Source: Serripes groenlandicus (lineage: Eukaryota; Mollusca; Bivalvia; Cardiida; Cardiidae). Taken from it: 64,000 bases of DNA. Below the pieces are notes generated by a model. The model worked only from the letters and a program-made list of their open reading frames with translations, was not told where the DNA came from and did not search any database. The translations under genes were made by a program, and so were the position numbers. Below are positions 49,074-59,031 of this stretch, in pieces (position 1 is the first letter of the stretch; the number at the start of each line of letters is the position of its first letter). The DNA is taken from contig JASEVX010000010.1 in NCBI GenBank assembly GCA_031761405.1, positions 12,849,918 to 12,913,917 of the forward strand. The letters are read 5' to 3'.

Positions 49074-49499
49074 ATGGGATAAGAGGGTCAAATGAAGATT
49101 TTAGAACATGAAAAACAGCTCTTATCTATAGTGCTCTGCAGCATTGCACTCAAAAAAAGAAAGATACTGCATAGTATTACCATAATGGCATTTCATTCTT
49201 ATTTGTCCCCTATATAATGATTTTCGTCATAAATATTATGAAGAAAAAGTTCTACACTTGAGAACCAGGTCATATATATATATATAGTCAGGAATCTAGC
49301 TATTATATGCCATGTGAAAAAGAAATTTTGAGTAAAGTACTATTTGATTATCTGTATAAATGGCAACAACACATTTATGTTATGATTATTTTATTGTATC
49401 ATCATTGAATGTCAAAGGGCTGGAGGCCTAAATACAATAAAATATTTGAATTTGATAATTATGTGAATACATGTATTTGCATAGACCTTTGGAAGAAAC
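49074..49499. other. AT-rich intergenic DNA, nothing recognised
   Basis: It contains a short (TA)n at about 49272-49286. No gene or repeat was identified. Confidence 0.35.
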
Positions 49500-49710
49500 C
49501 TGTTCAACATATAACAAATTTGCAGCAGACGACTTTGAAAACATCAGGGCAAACATATTGAAAATCTCTATTGATGGAATAATAATTATTCAATAGAATC
49601 AAAATAGTAGTGGCAATTTAATGCAGAAATTGCTCATGATGAGCAATTTCTCCTTTTGTCACAAAGTTTTCAAAAGTCATATGAAAGCGTCTTTGTGTGG
49701 GAAAGGGTTC
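49500..49710 (-). mobile_element. TTAA-MITE, diverged left end
   Basis: TTCAACATATAACAAATTTGC is at the left and TTGTGTGGGAAAGGGTTC at the right. The palindrome is GCTCATGATGAGC. Confidence 0.7.
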
Positions 49711-49723
49711 ACTTAGTGTCTTA

Positions 49724-49934
49724 CAACTTATTTGCAGCAGACGACTTTGAACATATTTTGTCAAAAAATGGAAAATCTCTATAATTGAACGGATAACCAA
49801 TGACTATAAGTGGAAAACATTGTGGCCAAAGGTGAAATTGCTCATCATGAGCAATTTCACCTTTGGCCACAATGTTTTAAAAAGTCGTCTGCTGCTATTG
49901 CGTTAAAATGCGTCTGCAGGTGGGAAAGGGTTAA
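49724..49934 (-). mobile_element. TTAA-MITE with extended palindrome
   Basis: The centre reads TGGCCAAAGGTGAAATTGCTC and its inverse, a perfect ~48-bp palindrome apart from the loop. The right end is GGTGGGAAAGGGTTAA; the left terminal bases are missing. Confidence 0.82.
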
Positions 49935-50045
49935 GGGAAGCAGGTTTCCGAATTATTTGTTGGTGTACATACAGACACTGGATAAAACAACCATTCACAA
50001 AAATACCCTATAATCTACCTTTTTTCACTGTAATCTGAAGAGAGC

Positions 50046-50205
50046 TAGTGGTTAACTAGCCGTCCTAAGGGTGCGATCCAAACACATGGTTGTTATTGTG
50101 GAGTGCCCTTGGGCAAAGCACACTTCGAGGTGAAGTACTGATTTGTTTACCAAGGAATCATGAACAAGTAAACTTTTGCCATAATATAACTGAAATAATG
50201 ATAGA
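50046..50205 (+). mobile_element. SINE-A, diverged
   Basis: TAGTGGTTAACTAGCCGTCC (A-box-like), GTGGAGTGCCCTTGGGCAAAG and ATAATATAACTGAAATAATG are recognisable. The tail end is degraded. Confidence 0.6.
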
Positions 50206-50264
50206 AAGGGGCTTACAACACCATTGCATGGCAAACGTTTACTTGTCTACCTTCTGGCTTCAAT

Positions 50265-50490
50265 TTATTTATTTATTGGGGTTTTACGCCACTTTCAACA
50301 ATATTTCAGTTATATCACGGCGACCGTTCACTTATTCATGATCCCTGGGTAAACAAACCAGTACTAGGCTAGAAAATGTGCCTTGCCCACAGGCACTCCA
50401 CCATGACCGTAGTGCCGCGACTGGGGATCGAACCTGGGACACCCGGTTTCGAAATCCCCGACGCTAACCACTCGACCACAGCGGATTCCT
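50265..50490 (-). mobile_element. SINE-A with near-perfect target duplication
   Basis: It is flanked by TTCTGGCTTCAA (50253-50264) and TTCTGACTTCAA (50491-50502). Head (TCGAGTGGTTAGCGTCGGGG, B-box GGTTCGATCCCC) and tail (GGCGTAAAACCCCAATAAATA) are complete. Confidence 0.88.
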
Positions 50491-50502
50491 TTCTGACTTC
50501 AA

Positions 50503-50801
50503 GTACAGTTGTCTAAACAATGTATACAGCTGTCTATGGTTAATTTATTTTCACAAAAACTATATTTTTCAACACGTTTTTGTAGAATTCTTTTGTTGTT
50601 ATTTATTATGTGTATTTATATATTATATATAAGCTGTTTGAGAAGTTTTTAAATTTTATGTAAAATTGCTCAAAACTGTAAAAAAATTGTAAATAAAACA
50701 CAGCTTTGTGATTGTCCGTGAATTTATGATGATTTGACTTATTTCATTTGTTATTCCAGAGCTACACATATCAAAGGGACACGCTTTACGTTCCTAGGTC
50801 A
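50503..50801. other. AT-rich intergenic DNA, nothing recognised
   Basis: No ORF, repeat or RNA gene was identified. Confidence 0.35.
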
Positions 50802-50997
50802 CTGCAGCAGACAGCTTTTTGAAAACATAGTGACAAAAGAAGAAATTGCTCAAAACGGGCAATTTCTCCTTTTGACACAATGTTTTCCACTTTTAGTCAT
50901 AGGTTATCCATTCAATTATAGAGATTTTCTACTTTTTGACAAGATTATGTTCAAAGTCGTCTGCTGCAGAATTGTCGTATGAGGGAAAGGGGGGTTA
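50802..50997 (+). mobile_element. TTAA-MITE, left-truncated
   Basis: It starts CACTGCAGCAGACAGC, with palindrome GCTCAAAACGGGC. The right end has extra Gs (AAAGGGGGGTTAA). Confidence 0.8.
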
Positions 50998-51078
50998 AAG
51001 CCCAATGCTGTTGGTACACAACAACCAACAGAGGATCAAGAGAGTCCAATGTCACTTATCTGAACCTAATAATAAAGA

Positions 51079-51265
51079 TATTTATTTATTGGGGTTTTAT
51101 GCCACTTTCAACAATATTTCAGTTACATCACGGCGACAGTTCACTTATTCATGATCCCTGGGTAAACAAGCCAGTACTAGCTAGGCTAGAAAATGTGCCT
51201 TGCCCAAGGGCACTCCACCATGACCGTAGTGCCGCGACTGGGGATTCGAAATCCCTGAGCGGATT
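51079..51265 (-). mobile_element. SINE-A, internally deleted, with 14-bp target duplication
   Basis: CCTAATAATAAAGA flanks it (51065-51078 and 51266-51279). Part of the tRNA-like head between the B-box and A-box is deleted. Confidence 0.9.
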
Positions 51266-51293
51266 CCTAATAATAAAGAAGCCATACGTTTTT

Positions 51294-51378
51294 TTAACCC
51301 CTTTCCCACATAGACTTTTTCTGAGGTCTCCGCAGCAGATGACTTTCGAAAACATTGTAGCAAAAGGAGAAATTGCGC
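51294..51378 (+). mobile_element. TTAA-MITE, left-end fragment
   Basis: TTAACCCCTTTCCCACATAG runs to the first arm of the palindrome (GGAGAAATTGCGC), then breaks off. Confidence 0.65.
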
Positions 51379-51392
51379 CTAAAAATAGACAT

Positions 51393-51462
51393 TAACCCTC
51401 CCTTTCCCAAATACAACAAATAAGCATCAGTTGACTAGGAAAAAATATGTGGAAGGGTTAAT
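51393..51462. mobile_element. 70-bp minimal TTAA-MITE derivative
   Basis: Both termini (TTAACCCTCCCTTTCCCAAA and TGTGGAAGGGTTAA) are retained with only ~35 bp between them. Confidence 0.6.
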
Positions 51463-51610
51463 ATAAGCTTTAAAAGCTATAACATTATAAGTTGTTAAAA
51501 TAATGGGGTTTAATAAAAGATAAATCCTATTCCCCATGCTACCAACTCTAAAATAATGATCCTCTATTTATGAGATTTTTAACCTATTTCCATCTACAAC
51601 AAATCTAATA

Positions 51611-51880
51611 TATGAGCCGTCTCGCGAGAAAACCAACATTGTGGACATTGCGTAAAGTATCGACCCGGATCAGCCTAAGCATGACGCACAGGCTTACCCG
51701 GATAGACACTTTTTGCCTCCTGTGGATTTTCTGTTTCAGGAATCATAACTCTATACCTCTATCCCACTGAGACTGAATATGTTGGACCGGGTCAGTCTAC
51801 ACGGACTACACAGGCTGATCTGGGTCGATACATTACGCAGAGGCCATTATGTTGGTTTTCTCGCGGGACGGCTCATATCA
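51611..51880. mobile_element. GAGCCGT-MITE, full copy
   Basis: TATGAGCCGTCTCGCGAGAAA is at the left and TTTCTCGCGGGACGGCTCATA at the right. The arms extend ~60 bp inward. It lies between two copies of a ~70-bp direct repeat (about 51537-51608 and 51890-51962). Confidence 0.9.
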
Positions 51881-51939
51881 TATATTCCTCAATCTACCAA
51901 ATCCGAAATAATGATCCTCTATTAATGACATTTTAAATC

Positions 51940-52291
51940 CTATTTCCATATACAACAAATCTGCAGCAGACATCTTAGATTTTTAAAAATCTAGGCAAAA
52001 GTAGGGCAAATCTATATAAAGGAAAGTCAAGTTTCTTAATAGAGCTGAAAAATGTGTGGCAAAAGGAGAAATTGATCTACTTTTGTCATAATATTTTCAC
52101 TTTTGTGCCAAATAATTTTCGAATTGGGCATAAACATTTGATTCAATACACTGTATACATGCATACATATAAATCCACACGGCAGGGCTCCGGAAATTTT
52201 GAAATCTCAATCAGTCCGGTGAAATTTTAACTTTTTCAAACATTGTCTGCTGCAGAGGCATCAGAAAGTGTCTGTATGAGGGGAGGGTTAA
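51940..52291 (-). mobile_element. TTAA-MITE, enlarged, diverged
   Basis: CCTATTTCCATATACAACAAA is at the left and GTATGAGGGGAGGGTTAA at the right. About 140 bp of unrelated sequence (about 52095-52230) sits before the right end. Confidence 0.6.
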
Positions 52292-52452
52292 ATCTTCATA
52301 TCAGGTAAACTGTTACTTAATATTAACCTCTGGATAACATCACTTCTCTAGAGCAACACCGTCTCTGCATGCAGCTTCCCACCAGAAGTAGCTCTAGTAA
52401 TTAAGGTTGCACTCAATTACATTTCAGGGAGACTATCATTTCACATAATTGA

Positions 52453-52667
52453 TTAACCCTTTCCCACAAACATAAACACTATAGCAGACGTCAAACATAT
52501 GGAAATTCTCTATGAATGAAAGGTCAATTATTGAATAAATTTGAAAACATTGTTGCAAAAGGAGGAAGTGCGTGGTCAATATAAGCAATTTCTCCTTTTG
52601 CCACAATGTTTTCAACTGTCGTCTGCTGCAGAGGCGTCAGAAAGTCTCTGTATATTGGAAAGGGTTA
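52453..52667 (-). mobile_element. TTAA-MITE, full copy
   Basis: It begins TTAACCCTTTCCCACAAAC and ends TATTGGAAAGGGTTA. The next copy follows after CCGG. Confidence 0.8.
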
Positions 52668-52670
52668 CCG

Positions 52671-52900
52671 GTAACCCTTTCCCTCATATGACAATTCTGC
52701 AGCAGACGACTTTGATCATATTTTGTCAAAAAATAGAAAATCCCTATAATTGAATGGATAACCTATGACTAAAAGTGGAAAAGATTGTGTCAAAAGGAGT
52801 AATTGGTCATTTTGAGCAATTTCTTCTTTTGTCACTATGTTTTCAAAAAGCCGTCTGCTGCAGAGGCGTCAGAAAGCCTCTGTATATGGGAAAGGGTTAA
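52671..52900 (-). mobile_element. TTAA-MITE, full copy, joined to the previous one
   Basis: The junction AAAGGGTTACCGGTAACCCTTT is a perfect palindrome made by the facing ends. The right end is complete. The palindrome is GGTCATTTTGAGC. Confidence 0.85.
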
Positions 52901-53170
52901 TGCAACAACACGGATATATAGATTGATTATTTTTCATCTTCCTTTGCATGTGATCTAATCTTGATGGATTTATCTTGTTAAAGCAGGCTAATGAATCTAT
53001 AGTGATGATACAGCAATTAGGATTACTGTCATCAACTTACATCAAATAGCATCGGGGATAATAATCTGACACTCAATTTACCCTGCCTTACCCATACTAA
53101 TATGTCAAAAGTTCTAGATAAGACATAATATTCCATGTTCCAAAAACCTTATTTGACCATAAAATCCTAT
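52901..53170. other. Intergenic DNA, nothing recognised
   Basis: No ORF or repeat was identified. Confidence 0.35.
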
Positions 53171-53231
53171 GTTGTAGATACTCAAAAAAAAAATTCTCAT
53201 TGAGACGTTTCTTTTGAGTAACCACAACATA
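53171..53231. repeat. Short palindromic repeat, third copy
   Basis: It contains TGTTGTAGATACTCAAAA and TTTTGAGTAACCACAACA, and is related to 16647-16705. Confidence 0.6.
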
Positions 53232-53244
53232 GATATTTCATAGG

Positions 53245-53543
53245 GTAACTAGAAATATCACTGAAGGTCATGAATACCCCCAGCTGGTGCCTGACAATAT
53301 ACATATGTATGAGAAATTCAAGGGGCCATTAACTCATTTAAAAATAATTCCAGTGCAACACGCCGACAATATGCACAACTAGGCTTGGTATCAATCATTC
53401 TTGTGAAGTAATATTGAATTCTGACTAAGGGTTGCTGAGAAATAGTGTTCACAAGAAATGTCCACAGACCAATGGACCGACAAACCAACCGACAAGCGTG
53501 ACTCCTATATAGCCCCCATATACTATGTATCTGGGGGGTTAAT
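53245..53543 (+). repeat. Short element R4, second copy
   Basis: It is very close to 46351-46650, including AACTAGAAATATCACTGAAGG and GTATCTGGGGGG. Confidence 0.82.
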
Positions 53544-53677
53544 AAGAAAAGTTTACTAATTATCTGATGTACCATAATTATATCTCCTCAAATGATTTCA
53601 AAGCTAGTGACTCTTTAAGAACCCCGCCATGGGTGGCAGGGCAAAAGTGACATTCTCATGTTGTTGACCCTTTCCCT

Positions 53678-54190
53678 TAGGGCTGTAGCGATAGTTCAAA
53701 CTATCGATATATTGCAATAGTGACAAGGGCAATAGTAATGCATCGATGTAAAACTGAAGATCAATAACTATCACAATAGTGGTTGGAACTATCGATAGTA
53801 TTGGTTCATGTAGTACATTGAATCTAAATATGCAGATATGCTTTTATTTCTTAGAGAAAAGACCGTGTTACTTGTCTGTGAACAAATTTTGTTGCCTGAA
53901 AAGTGATAAATGTTCTTATTTATGTATAAGCTGGAAAATTAAGTTCTTTTTGAGAGCAAAGGGTTTCTTTTTAAGTTTTTAAATAAAAGATAAACAATAA
54001 AATGCTCTTTTTGATACTTTTATTCCTTGTATTTAGATTTCAGAATAGTTTTTTTTTTAAAGTTCAATAAAAGCAATAGTATTGCAATGCATCACAATAT
54101 TAGTTGTGCAATAGTTTAACTATTGCAATGGTACTTTCTGAAAATCAATACTATCGCAATAGTGATTTTTGGGCTCAATAGTCACCCCTA
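53678..54190. mobile_element. hAT-like non-autonomous element with 8-bp target duplication
   Basis: The ends are TAGGGCTGTAGCGATAGT and (inverted) TAGGGGTGACTATTGAGC. It is flanked by CTTTCCCT at 53670-53677 and 54191-54198. Subterminal regions are rich in CGATAGT/CAATAGT motifs. The target lies in the terminus of a TTAA-MITE. No transposase is seen. Confidence 0.82.
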
Positions 54191-54243
54191 CTTTCCCTCA
54201 TACGTCAATTCTGCAGCAGACGACTTTGAACATATTCTGTCAA
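54191..54243 (-). mobile_element. TTAA-MITE, left-end fragment between two insertions
   Basis: The MITE's first bases (GACCCTTTCCCT, 53666-53677) lie left of the hAT-like element. The rest (CATACGTCAATTCTGCAGCAG) continues to 54243, where an R8 element cuts it off. Confidence 0.75.
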
Positions 54244-54507
54244 ACAAGAGGGCCATGATGGCCCTGGAATCGCTCACCTGATTTTTTTTTTTACTTTAGT
54301 TATATAAGGCCCGCCTCCTGGCGGCCATAGTTTCCGACCAATCACCTTGGCTTGAAGGAATCTGATAGAGGGTCGCCCTAGGAACATTTCTACAAAATTA
54401 TTTGAAAATCGGCCCAACACTTTTGGAGGAGAAGATTTTTTAATTTTGTAGAAATGTCGGAAACTATGGCCGCCAGGGGGGGGGGGGGCTTATATAGCTA
54501 AAGTGAA
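54244..54507. repeat. R8 foldback copy with G12 run
   Basis: It starts AAGAGGGCCATGATGGCC. Arms CTTTAGTTATATAAGGCCC-(...)-GTTTCCGAC (about 54293-54340) and their inverse (about 54454-54502) face each other. The right arm has a run of 12-13 Gs. Confidence 0.65.
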
Positions 54508-54752
54508 AGCCATGCGGGCTGTCGATCCAGGGGATGTGAGTTTGAACCCCAGCTCGGCCAACATTCTCTGATGTTTGACAAAAGTCACTTTCATTTGTCT
54601 TCCACCAATGGGCTAATTAAAAGTCTATGTGGAAAAGCAGTCAGTTGCTTGGAAAGTCTGTTTTGGGAAAGCCCGGAAACACTTGATAAGGTGAACTGGC
54701 CGCCGTGATATGAAAAATTGTTGATAACGGCGTTAAATCCCATTCAATCCAC
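54508..54752 (+). mobile_element. SINE-B, partial head
   Basis: B-box-like GAGTTTGAACCCC, then CTCGGCCAACATTCTCTG, CCAATGGGCTAA, and tail ACGGCGTTAAATCCCATTC are present. A short insertion (TTAAAAGTC) lies in the body. Confidence 0.8.
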
Positions 54753-54867
54753 CTTTCTAGAAGTTCTAATTTTTCACCGAATATTTTCTACAGTAGACGA
54801 TCGACTGTAAGATTATCGTGTCAAGGAAACTGTAGTTAAAAAGTCTCCTGCATGCAATCTCCATCAT

Positions 54868-55048
54868 TAACCCTTCCCCACATACAACAAATCTGCGGCA
54901 GATGACTTTCAAAACATCTAAGCAAAAACATGGAAAATCTCAATAAAAGTGCATTCAATTCATAGAGTTGAAAACATTGTGGCAAAAGGAGACATTGCTC
55001 AATGTTTTCAAAAGTCGTCCACTAAAGAGGCGTCAGAAAGCATGTCAG
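54868..55048 (-). mobile_element. TTAA-MITE, right end lost
   Basis: TTAACCCTTCCCCACATAC is at the left. The palindrome is reduced, and it ends in AGGCGTCAGAAAGCATG without a terminus. Confidence 0.65.
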
Positions 55049-55060
55049 GTGAACAGTTCA

Positions 55061-55269
55061 TTAACCATTTCCAATATACAGCAAATCCGCAGCAGATGAA
55101 TTTGAAAACTTTTAAACATAAGTCTCCATTAAAAATTAAATACAATAATTTTTAAAACAGTTGAACAAATTTTGACAGAAGAAGAAATTTTCCCATTTTG
55201 TGACAATGTTTTCAAAAGTTGTCTGCTGCAGAGGCCTCAGAAAGTGTCTGTATGTGGGAAAGAGTAAAA
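55061..55269 (-). mobile_element. TTAA-MITE, diverged
   Basis: TTAACCATTTCCAATATAC is at the left and GTATGTGGGAAAGAGTAAA at the right. A further diverged copy follows directly (about 55268-55450). Confidence 0.6.
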
Positions 55270-55510
55270 TAACCCTTTCCAACATAAAGCAAATCTGAAG
55301 TTTTTAAAAAAACATCTAATCGAAACTTTGGGAAATATCTATTATATGTGTAACTGGTTGAAAGCTCTGAACAACTTCTCCTTTGACGAAAATGATTTCA
55401 AAAGATGTCTGCTGCCGAAGTGTTAAAATGTGTGTCAAAGATTAGAGAAAGCGAAAAAACTAATGATGCATTTCAAATTGCTTTAAACTATATTTATATC
55501 TGAGCACTTG

Positions 55511-55733
55511 TTAACCCTTTCCCACATACAGAGGCTTTCTGAATGCCTTTCCAGCAGACGACTTTTGAAAACAATGTGACAAAAGAAGAAATTATTCAAA
55601 ACAAGCAATTTCTTCTTTCGCCACATTGTTTTCAATCTTTTCCAGTAATTATACCTTCGTTTATGGGGATTTTCCATGTTTTTACCCTGATGTTTTCAAA
55701 GTCGCCTGCTGATGATTTGTTGAGGGAAGAGTT
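55511..55733 (+). mobile_element. TTAA-MITE, older subtype
   Basis: TTAACCCTTTCCCACATACAG is at the left and GAGGGAAGAGTTAA at the right. The palindrome is ATTCAAAACAAGC, partly mismatched. Confidence 0.75.
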
Positions 55734-55787
55734 AATTTATATTTGAGCGGAGATGCGCTGCAGTAACCAGGCATAATCATAGAAGCT

Positions 55788-56172
55788 TTAACCCTTTCCC
55801 TCATATAGACGCTTTCTGACGCCTCTGCAGCAGACGGCTTTTTGAAAAACATAGCGACAAAAAGAAGAAATTGCTCAAAACGAGCAATTTCTACTTTTGC
55901 CACAATGTTTTCCACATTTAGTCATAGGTTATCCATTCAATTAAAGAGATTTTCCATTTTTGTTCAAAATATGTTCAAAGTCGTCTGCGGCAGGATTGTC
56001 GTATGAGGGAAAGGGTTAAAGCTTCTGCAGCAGACGGCTTTTTGAAAACATAGTGACAAAAGAAGAAATTGCACAAAACGTGCAATTTCTTCTTTTGCCA
56101 CAATGTTTTCCACTTTTTGTCATACATCCAAAGTCGTCTGCTGCAGGATTGTCATATGAGGGAAAGGGTTAA
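55788..56172 (+). mobile_element. Tandem dimer of TTAA-MITE
   Basis: A complete unit (55788-56019) is followed directly by a unit starting at GCTTCTGCAGCAGACGGC and ending TATGAGGGAAAGGGTTAA. The second lacks the left end and part of the right interior. The joint is like that at 2203. Confidence 0.85.
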
Positions 56173-56213
56173 AGAGACTTCCAATTTGTTTGAATGGTGT
56201 TTAATGCTGCTTC

Positions 56214-56442
56214 AACCCTTTCCCTGTTACAACAATCGTGCAGCAGACGACTTTGAACATATTTTAAACAAAAATGGAAAAATCTCTTTATTGAATGGAT
56301 ATCCTATGACCAAAAGTGGAAAACATTGTGGCAAAAGGAGAAATTGCACGTTTTGTGCAATTTCTTCTTTTGTCACTATTTTTTCAAAAAGGCCGTCTGC
56401 TGCAGAGGCGTCAGAAAGCGTCTTTATGAGGTAAAGGGTTAA
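56214..56442 (-). mobile_element. TTAA-MITE, full copy
   Basis: TTCAACCCTTTCCCTGTTAC is at the left and TATGAGGTAAAGGGTTAA at the right. The palindrome is GCACGTTTTGTGC. Confidence 0.85.
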
Positions 56443-56567
56443 ACAGTATTTCAGTTATATCAAAGTGTTTTCTGCGTAAATCACTATAACTATAGGTTAT
56501 TAATCATCAGACAACATCAGCTGTTTTAAGGCTTCGAGTACCAAGGATAGGGAAGCCATTTCAACAA

Positions 56568-56812
56568 GGGCACCGCAAAGCGGATGCATCCCCTAGGTAT
56601 TCAAAGTCCAATTTTGACCTTGACCTTTAACCTATGACCTTGAAAATAAACAGGCTTCTAGACCTTACCATATTCTAACTTATTGGTTAATATCGGTTGA
56701 AGGATGTTCAGTGTAGATTGGTCACAAGGTTGTTACGGACAGACGCACGGACAAACGAACAGTCCCATTACTATATCCCCATCGCAAACTTTGTTAGCTG
56801 ACAGGATAATAA
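56568..56812 (+). repeat. Short element R7
   Basis: It starts AAGGGCACCGCAAAGCGGATG and contains ACCTTGACCTTTAACC and a GACGCACGGACAAACG stretch. It is the same kind of structure as R3-R6. The ends are not sharply defined. Confidence 0.5.
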
Positions 56813-56831
56813 TTGCAATTATAAAGTCTTT

Positions 56832-56908
56832 GGCACAACTTGACCCTGGTTCGAACCCTCAGTCTCTAAACTACTGAGGCGGATGCTCTAGTTAACCACT
56901 ACACAAAG
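56832..56908 (-). ncRNA. tRNA-like sequence (probable SINE head or tRNA pseudogene)
   Basis: The minus strand reads TAGTGGTTAACTAGAGCATC (A-box-like) and GAGGGTTCGAACCAGGG (B-box). I could not pair a full acceptor stem or find a clear anticodon loop, so it is not called a working tRNA. Confidence 0.45.
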
Positions 56909-57019
56909 CAGACAGTAAGAAACTTCTGAAAACCAGTATCCATTTGGTTCCTTTAGCATGGATGCATTACAAGGCTAACCTTTTTCTACATTTGTAAGAA
57001 GTGCATTCACCCTTAATTT

Positions 57020-57512
57020 CCAGCATACAACAGCAGACGACTTTGAAAAAAACTTTGAAATAATATTGAAATTCTTTATAAATGCAATTTTAACTAGAAC
57101 TATCACTGTAGATGATAAATACCCCCAAAACAGCACCTTCTTGACCAACACCATAACTTAATAAGTAAAAGGGCCATAACTCTGTAAAATAGCATGCAAT
57201 TGTAAGACCTTTACGATATGCACATCTCCTCTTGGTATAGAAGCTTCATGTAAAATTTTATTGAATTCCATCTAGTGGTTTGTAAGAAATAGGCCGGACA
57301 AAATATGGCTTCCGACCAACCGACAGCCCGACACAGTGACTCCTATATACCCCCTCTTCTTCGAAGGGGGTATAATTATTGAAAAGATTTGCAAACATTG
57401 CAGGTAAAGGAATAAATGCTCATCATGAGCAGCTTCTTCATATATGACAAAGTGTTAAAAAGGCGTCTGCTGCAGTTTCTTCATAATGCGTCTGCAGGTG
57501 GAAAAGGGTTGA
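57020..57512 (-). mobile_element. Diverged TTAA-MITE split by repeat R4
   Basis: The left part has ACAACAGCAGACGACTTTG. The right part (from 57376) has GCTCATCATGAGC, CTGCTGCAGTTTC and CTGCAGGTGGAAAAGGGTT. R4 (57097-57375) lies between. Confidence 0.55.
57097..57375 (+). repeat. Short element R4, third copy, diverged
   Basis: It starts AACTAGAACTATCACTGTAG and ends GAAGGGGGTATAATTA. The middle has GGGCCATAACTCTGTAAA and GTGACTCCTATATACCCCC. Confidence 0.72.
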
Positions 57513-58044
57513 GGCTGGTATTCCTAGAACAGCGTTCATTTATTGATGATTATGCAGAGACAAGTCCAAAAGATGAAATGACTGAATCACCGTACATGAG
57601 CGGTTTTAAAGCAGTCTTGAAATTGTCTGGATCCCATTGGGACATTTTCACATTAATATCACATTAAGCCTTTTCGTAATAATTATAGATGACAATTTTG
57701 AAAATCCCCATTTATGAATGCATAATCATCGAAAACATTGTTGTGGTAATAGGAGAAAGGGCTCATTATAAAGATCTAATCTAAGGAAATGTAGAAACAT
57801 CTAGAAAATGAAAACATTATTTAGAAACAGAGATGTAAACATTGCAGGAAAAGTAGAAAGTCCGCGCTCATACCTTTGATCAAGCATTGAGGTAGGTAGA
57901 TTAAGTCACCAATTAGAGTCGGTTGTAGCATTGGGTTCGTCTCATGAACTCTCTTTTCATTGGTTTACACATTGTAATTTACCACATGTTTTACAGTAAT
58001 GCATTACGTCTAATGTGTACCGGAAAAAGTAAAATAAGTTCATA
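57513..58044. other. Intergenic DNA, no gene
   Basis: MITE interior-like pieces lie near 57690-57780. Otherwise nothing is recognised. Confidence 0.35.
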
Positions 58045-59031
58045 TTAACCCTTTCATACATATCAAAATTCTGCAGCAGATGACTTTGAAAACATGAAGA
58101 CAAAAATATGGAAGATCTATATAAACATTGTAGAGTTATCCATCGGTCAAGCTTGGTCATTCTGACCTTGACCTGATGACCTCACAATAAATAAGGGTCA
58201 TCTACAGGTCAGGCCCAACCTCCAAGTCAAGTTCGAGGACTATAAGTCCAGGCATTGTTGAGTTATCACTTGAACAAGCTTGGTCAATGTGACCTTGACC
58301 TTACACCTGATGACCTCACAATAAGGGTCATCTACTGGTCACCCTAGCCACCATGTTAAGTTTGAGGGCCATGGGTGCAGGCAATGTTGAGTTATCACTC
58401 AGACAAGATTTCACGTTTGAGGTCAGTGACCTTGACCTTTGACCTCAAAATCAATAAGGGGTCATCTACTGGTTACCTATGGGTGCAGGTAATGTCAAGT
58501 TATCACTCAGATAATCTTTTTGCATTCAAGATCAGTCAGTGACCTTGACCTTTGACCTGATGACCTCAAAATCAATAGGGGTCATCTACTGGTCAGCCCC
58601 CATGCCAAGTTTGAGGGCCATGGGTGCAGGTAATGTCGAGCTATCACTCAGACAAGCTTTTTGCATTCAAGGTCAGTCAGTGACCTTGACCTTTGACCTC
58701 AAAATAACAGCCCCCATGCCAAGTTTGAGGGCCATGAGTGCAGGCAATGTTGAGTTATCACTTGGACAAGCTTTTCACATTCAATGATACTGTGACCTTG
58801 ACCTTTGACCCAATGAATTCAAAATCAATAGGGGTCATCTACTGGTCAGGCCCAACTTTGAGGACCAATATACCCCCTATTCTTTGAAGGGGGCATGATT
58901 ATTAAGATATTACTATTGAATATAGCCGAAAACATTGTGGCAAATGTAGAAATTGCTTGTTTGTAATAATGTTTTCAAAAGCCATCTGCTGCAGAGGCAT
59001 CAGAAAGCCTCTGTACATGTGGGAAAGGGTT
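58045..59031 (-). mobile_element. TTAA-MITE split by a TGACCT-rich array
   Basis: The left part (58045-58135) starts TTAACCCTTTCATACATATC. The right part (about 58910-59031) ends CTGTACATGTGGGAAAGGGTTA. The array lies between. Confidence 0.7.
58136..58900 (+). repeat. ~125-bp tandem array rich in TGACCT half-sites
   Basis: About six units each carry TGACCTTGACCTTTGACC, GGGGTCATCTACTGGTCA, TTTGAGGGCCATGGGTGCAG and GAGTTATCACTCAGACAAG. It ends CTTTGAAGGGGGCATGATTA, like R4. No real gene is seen; the open frame at 58539-58787 follows the unit period. Confidence 0.8.
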
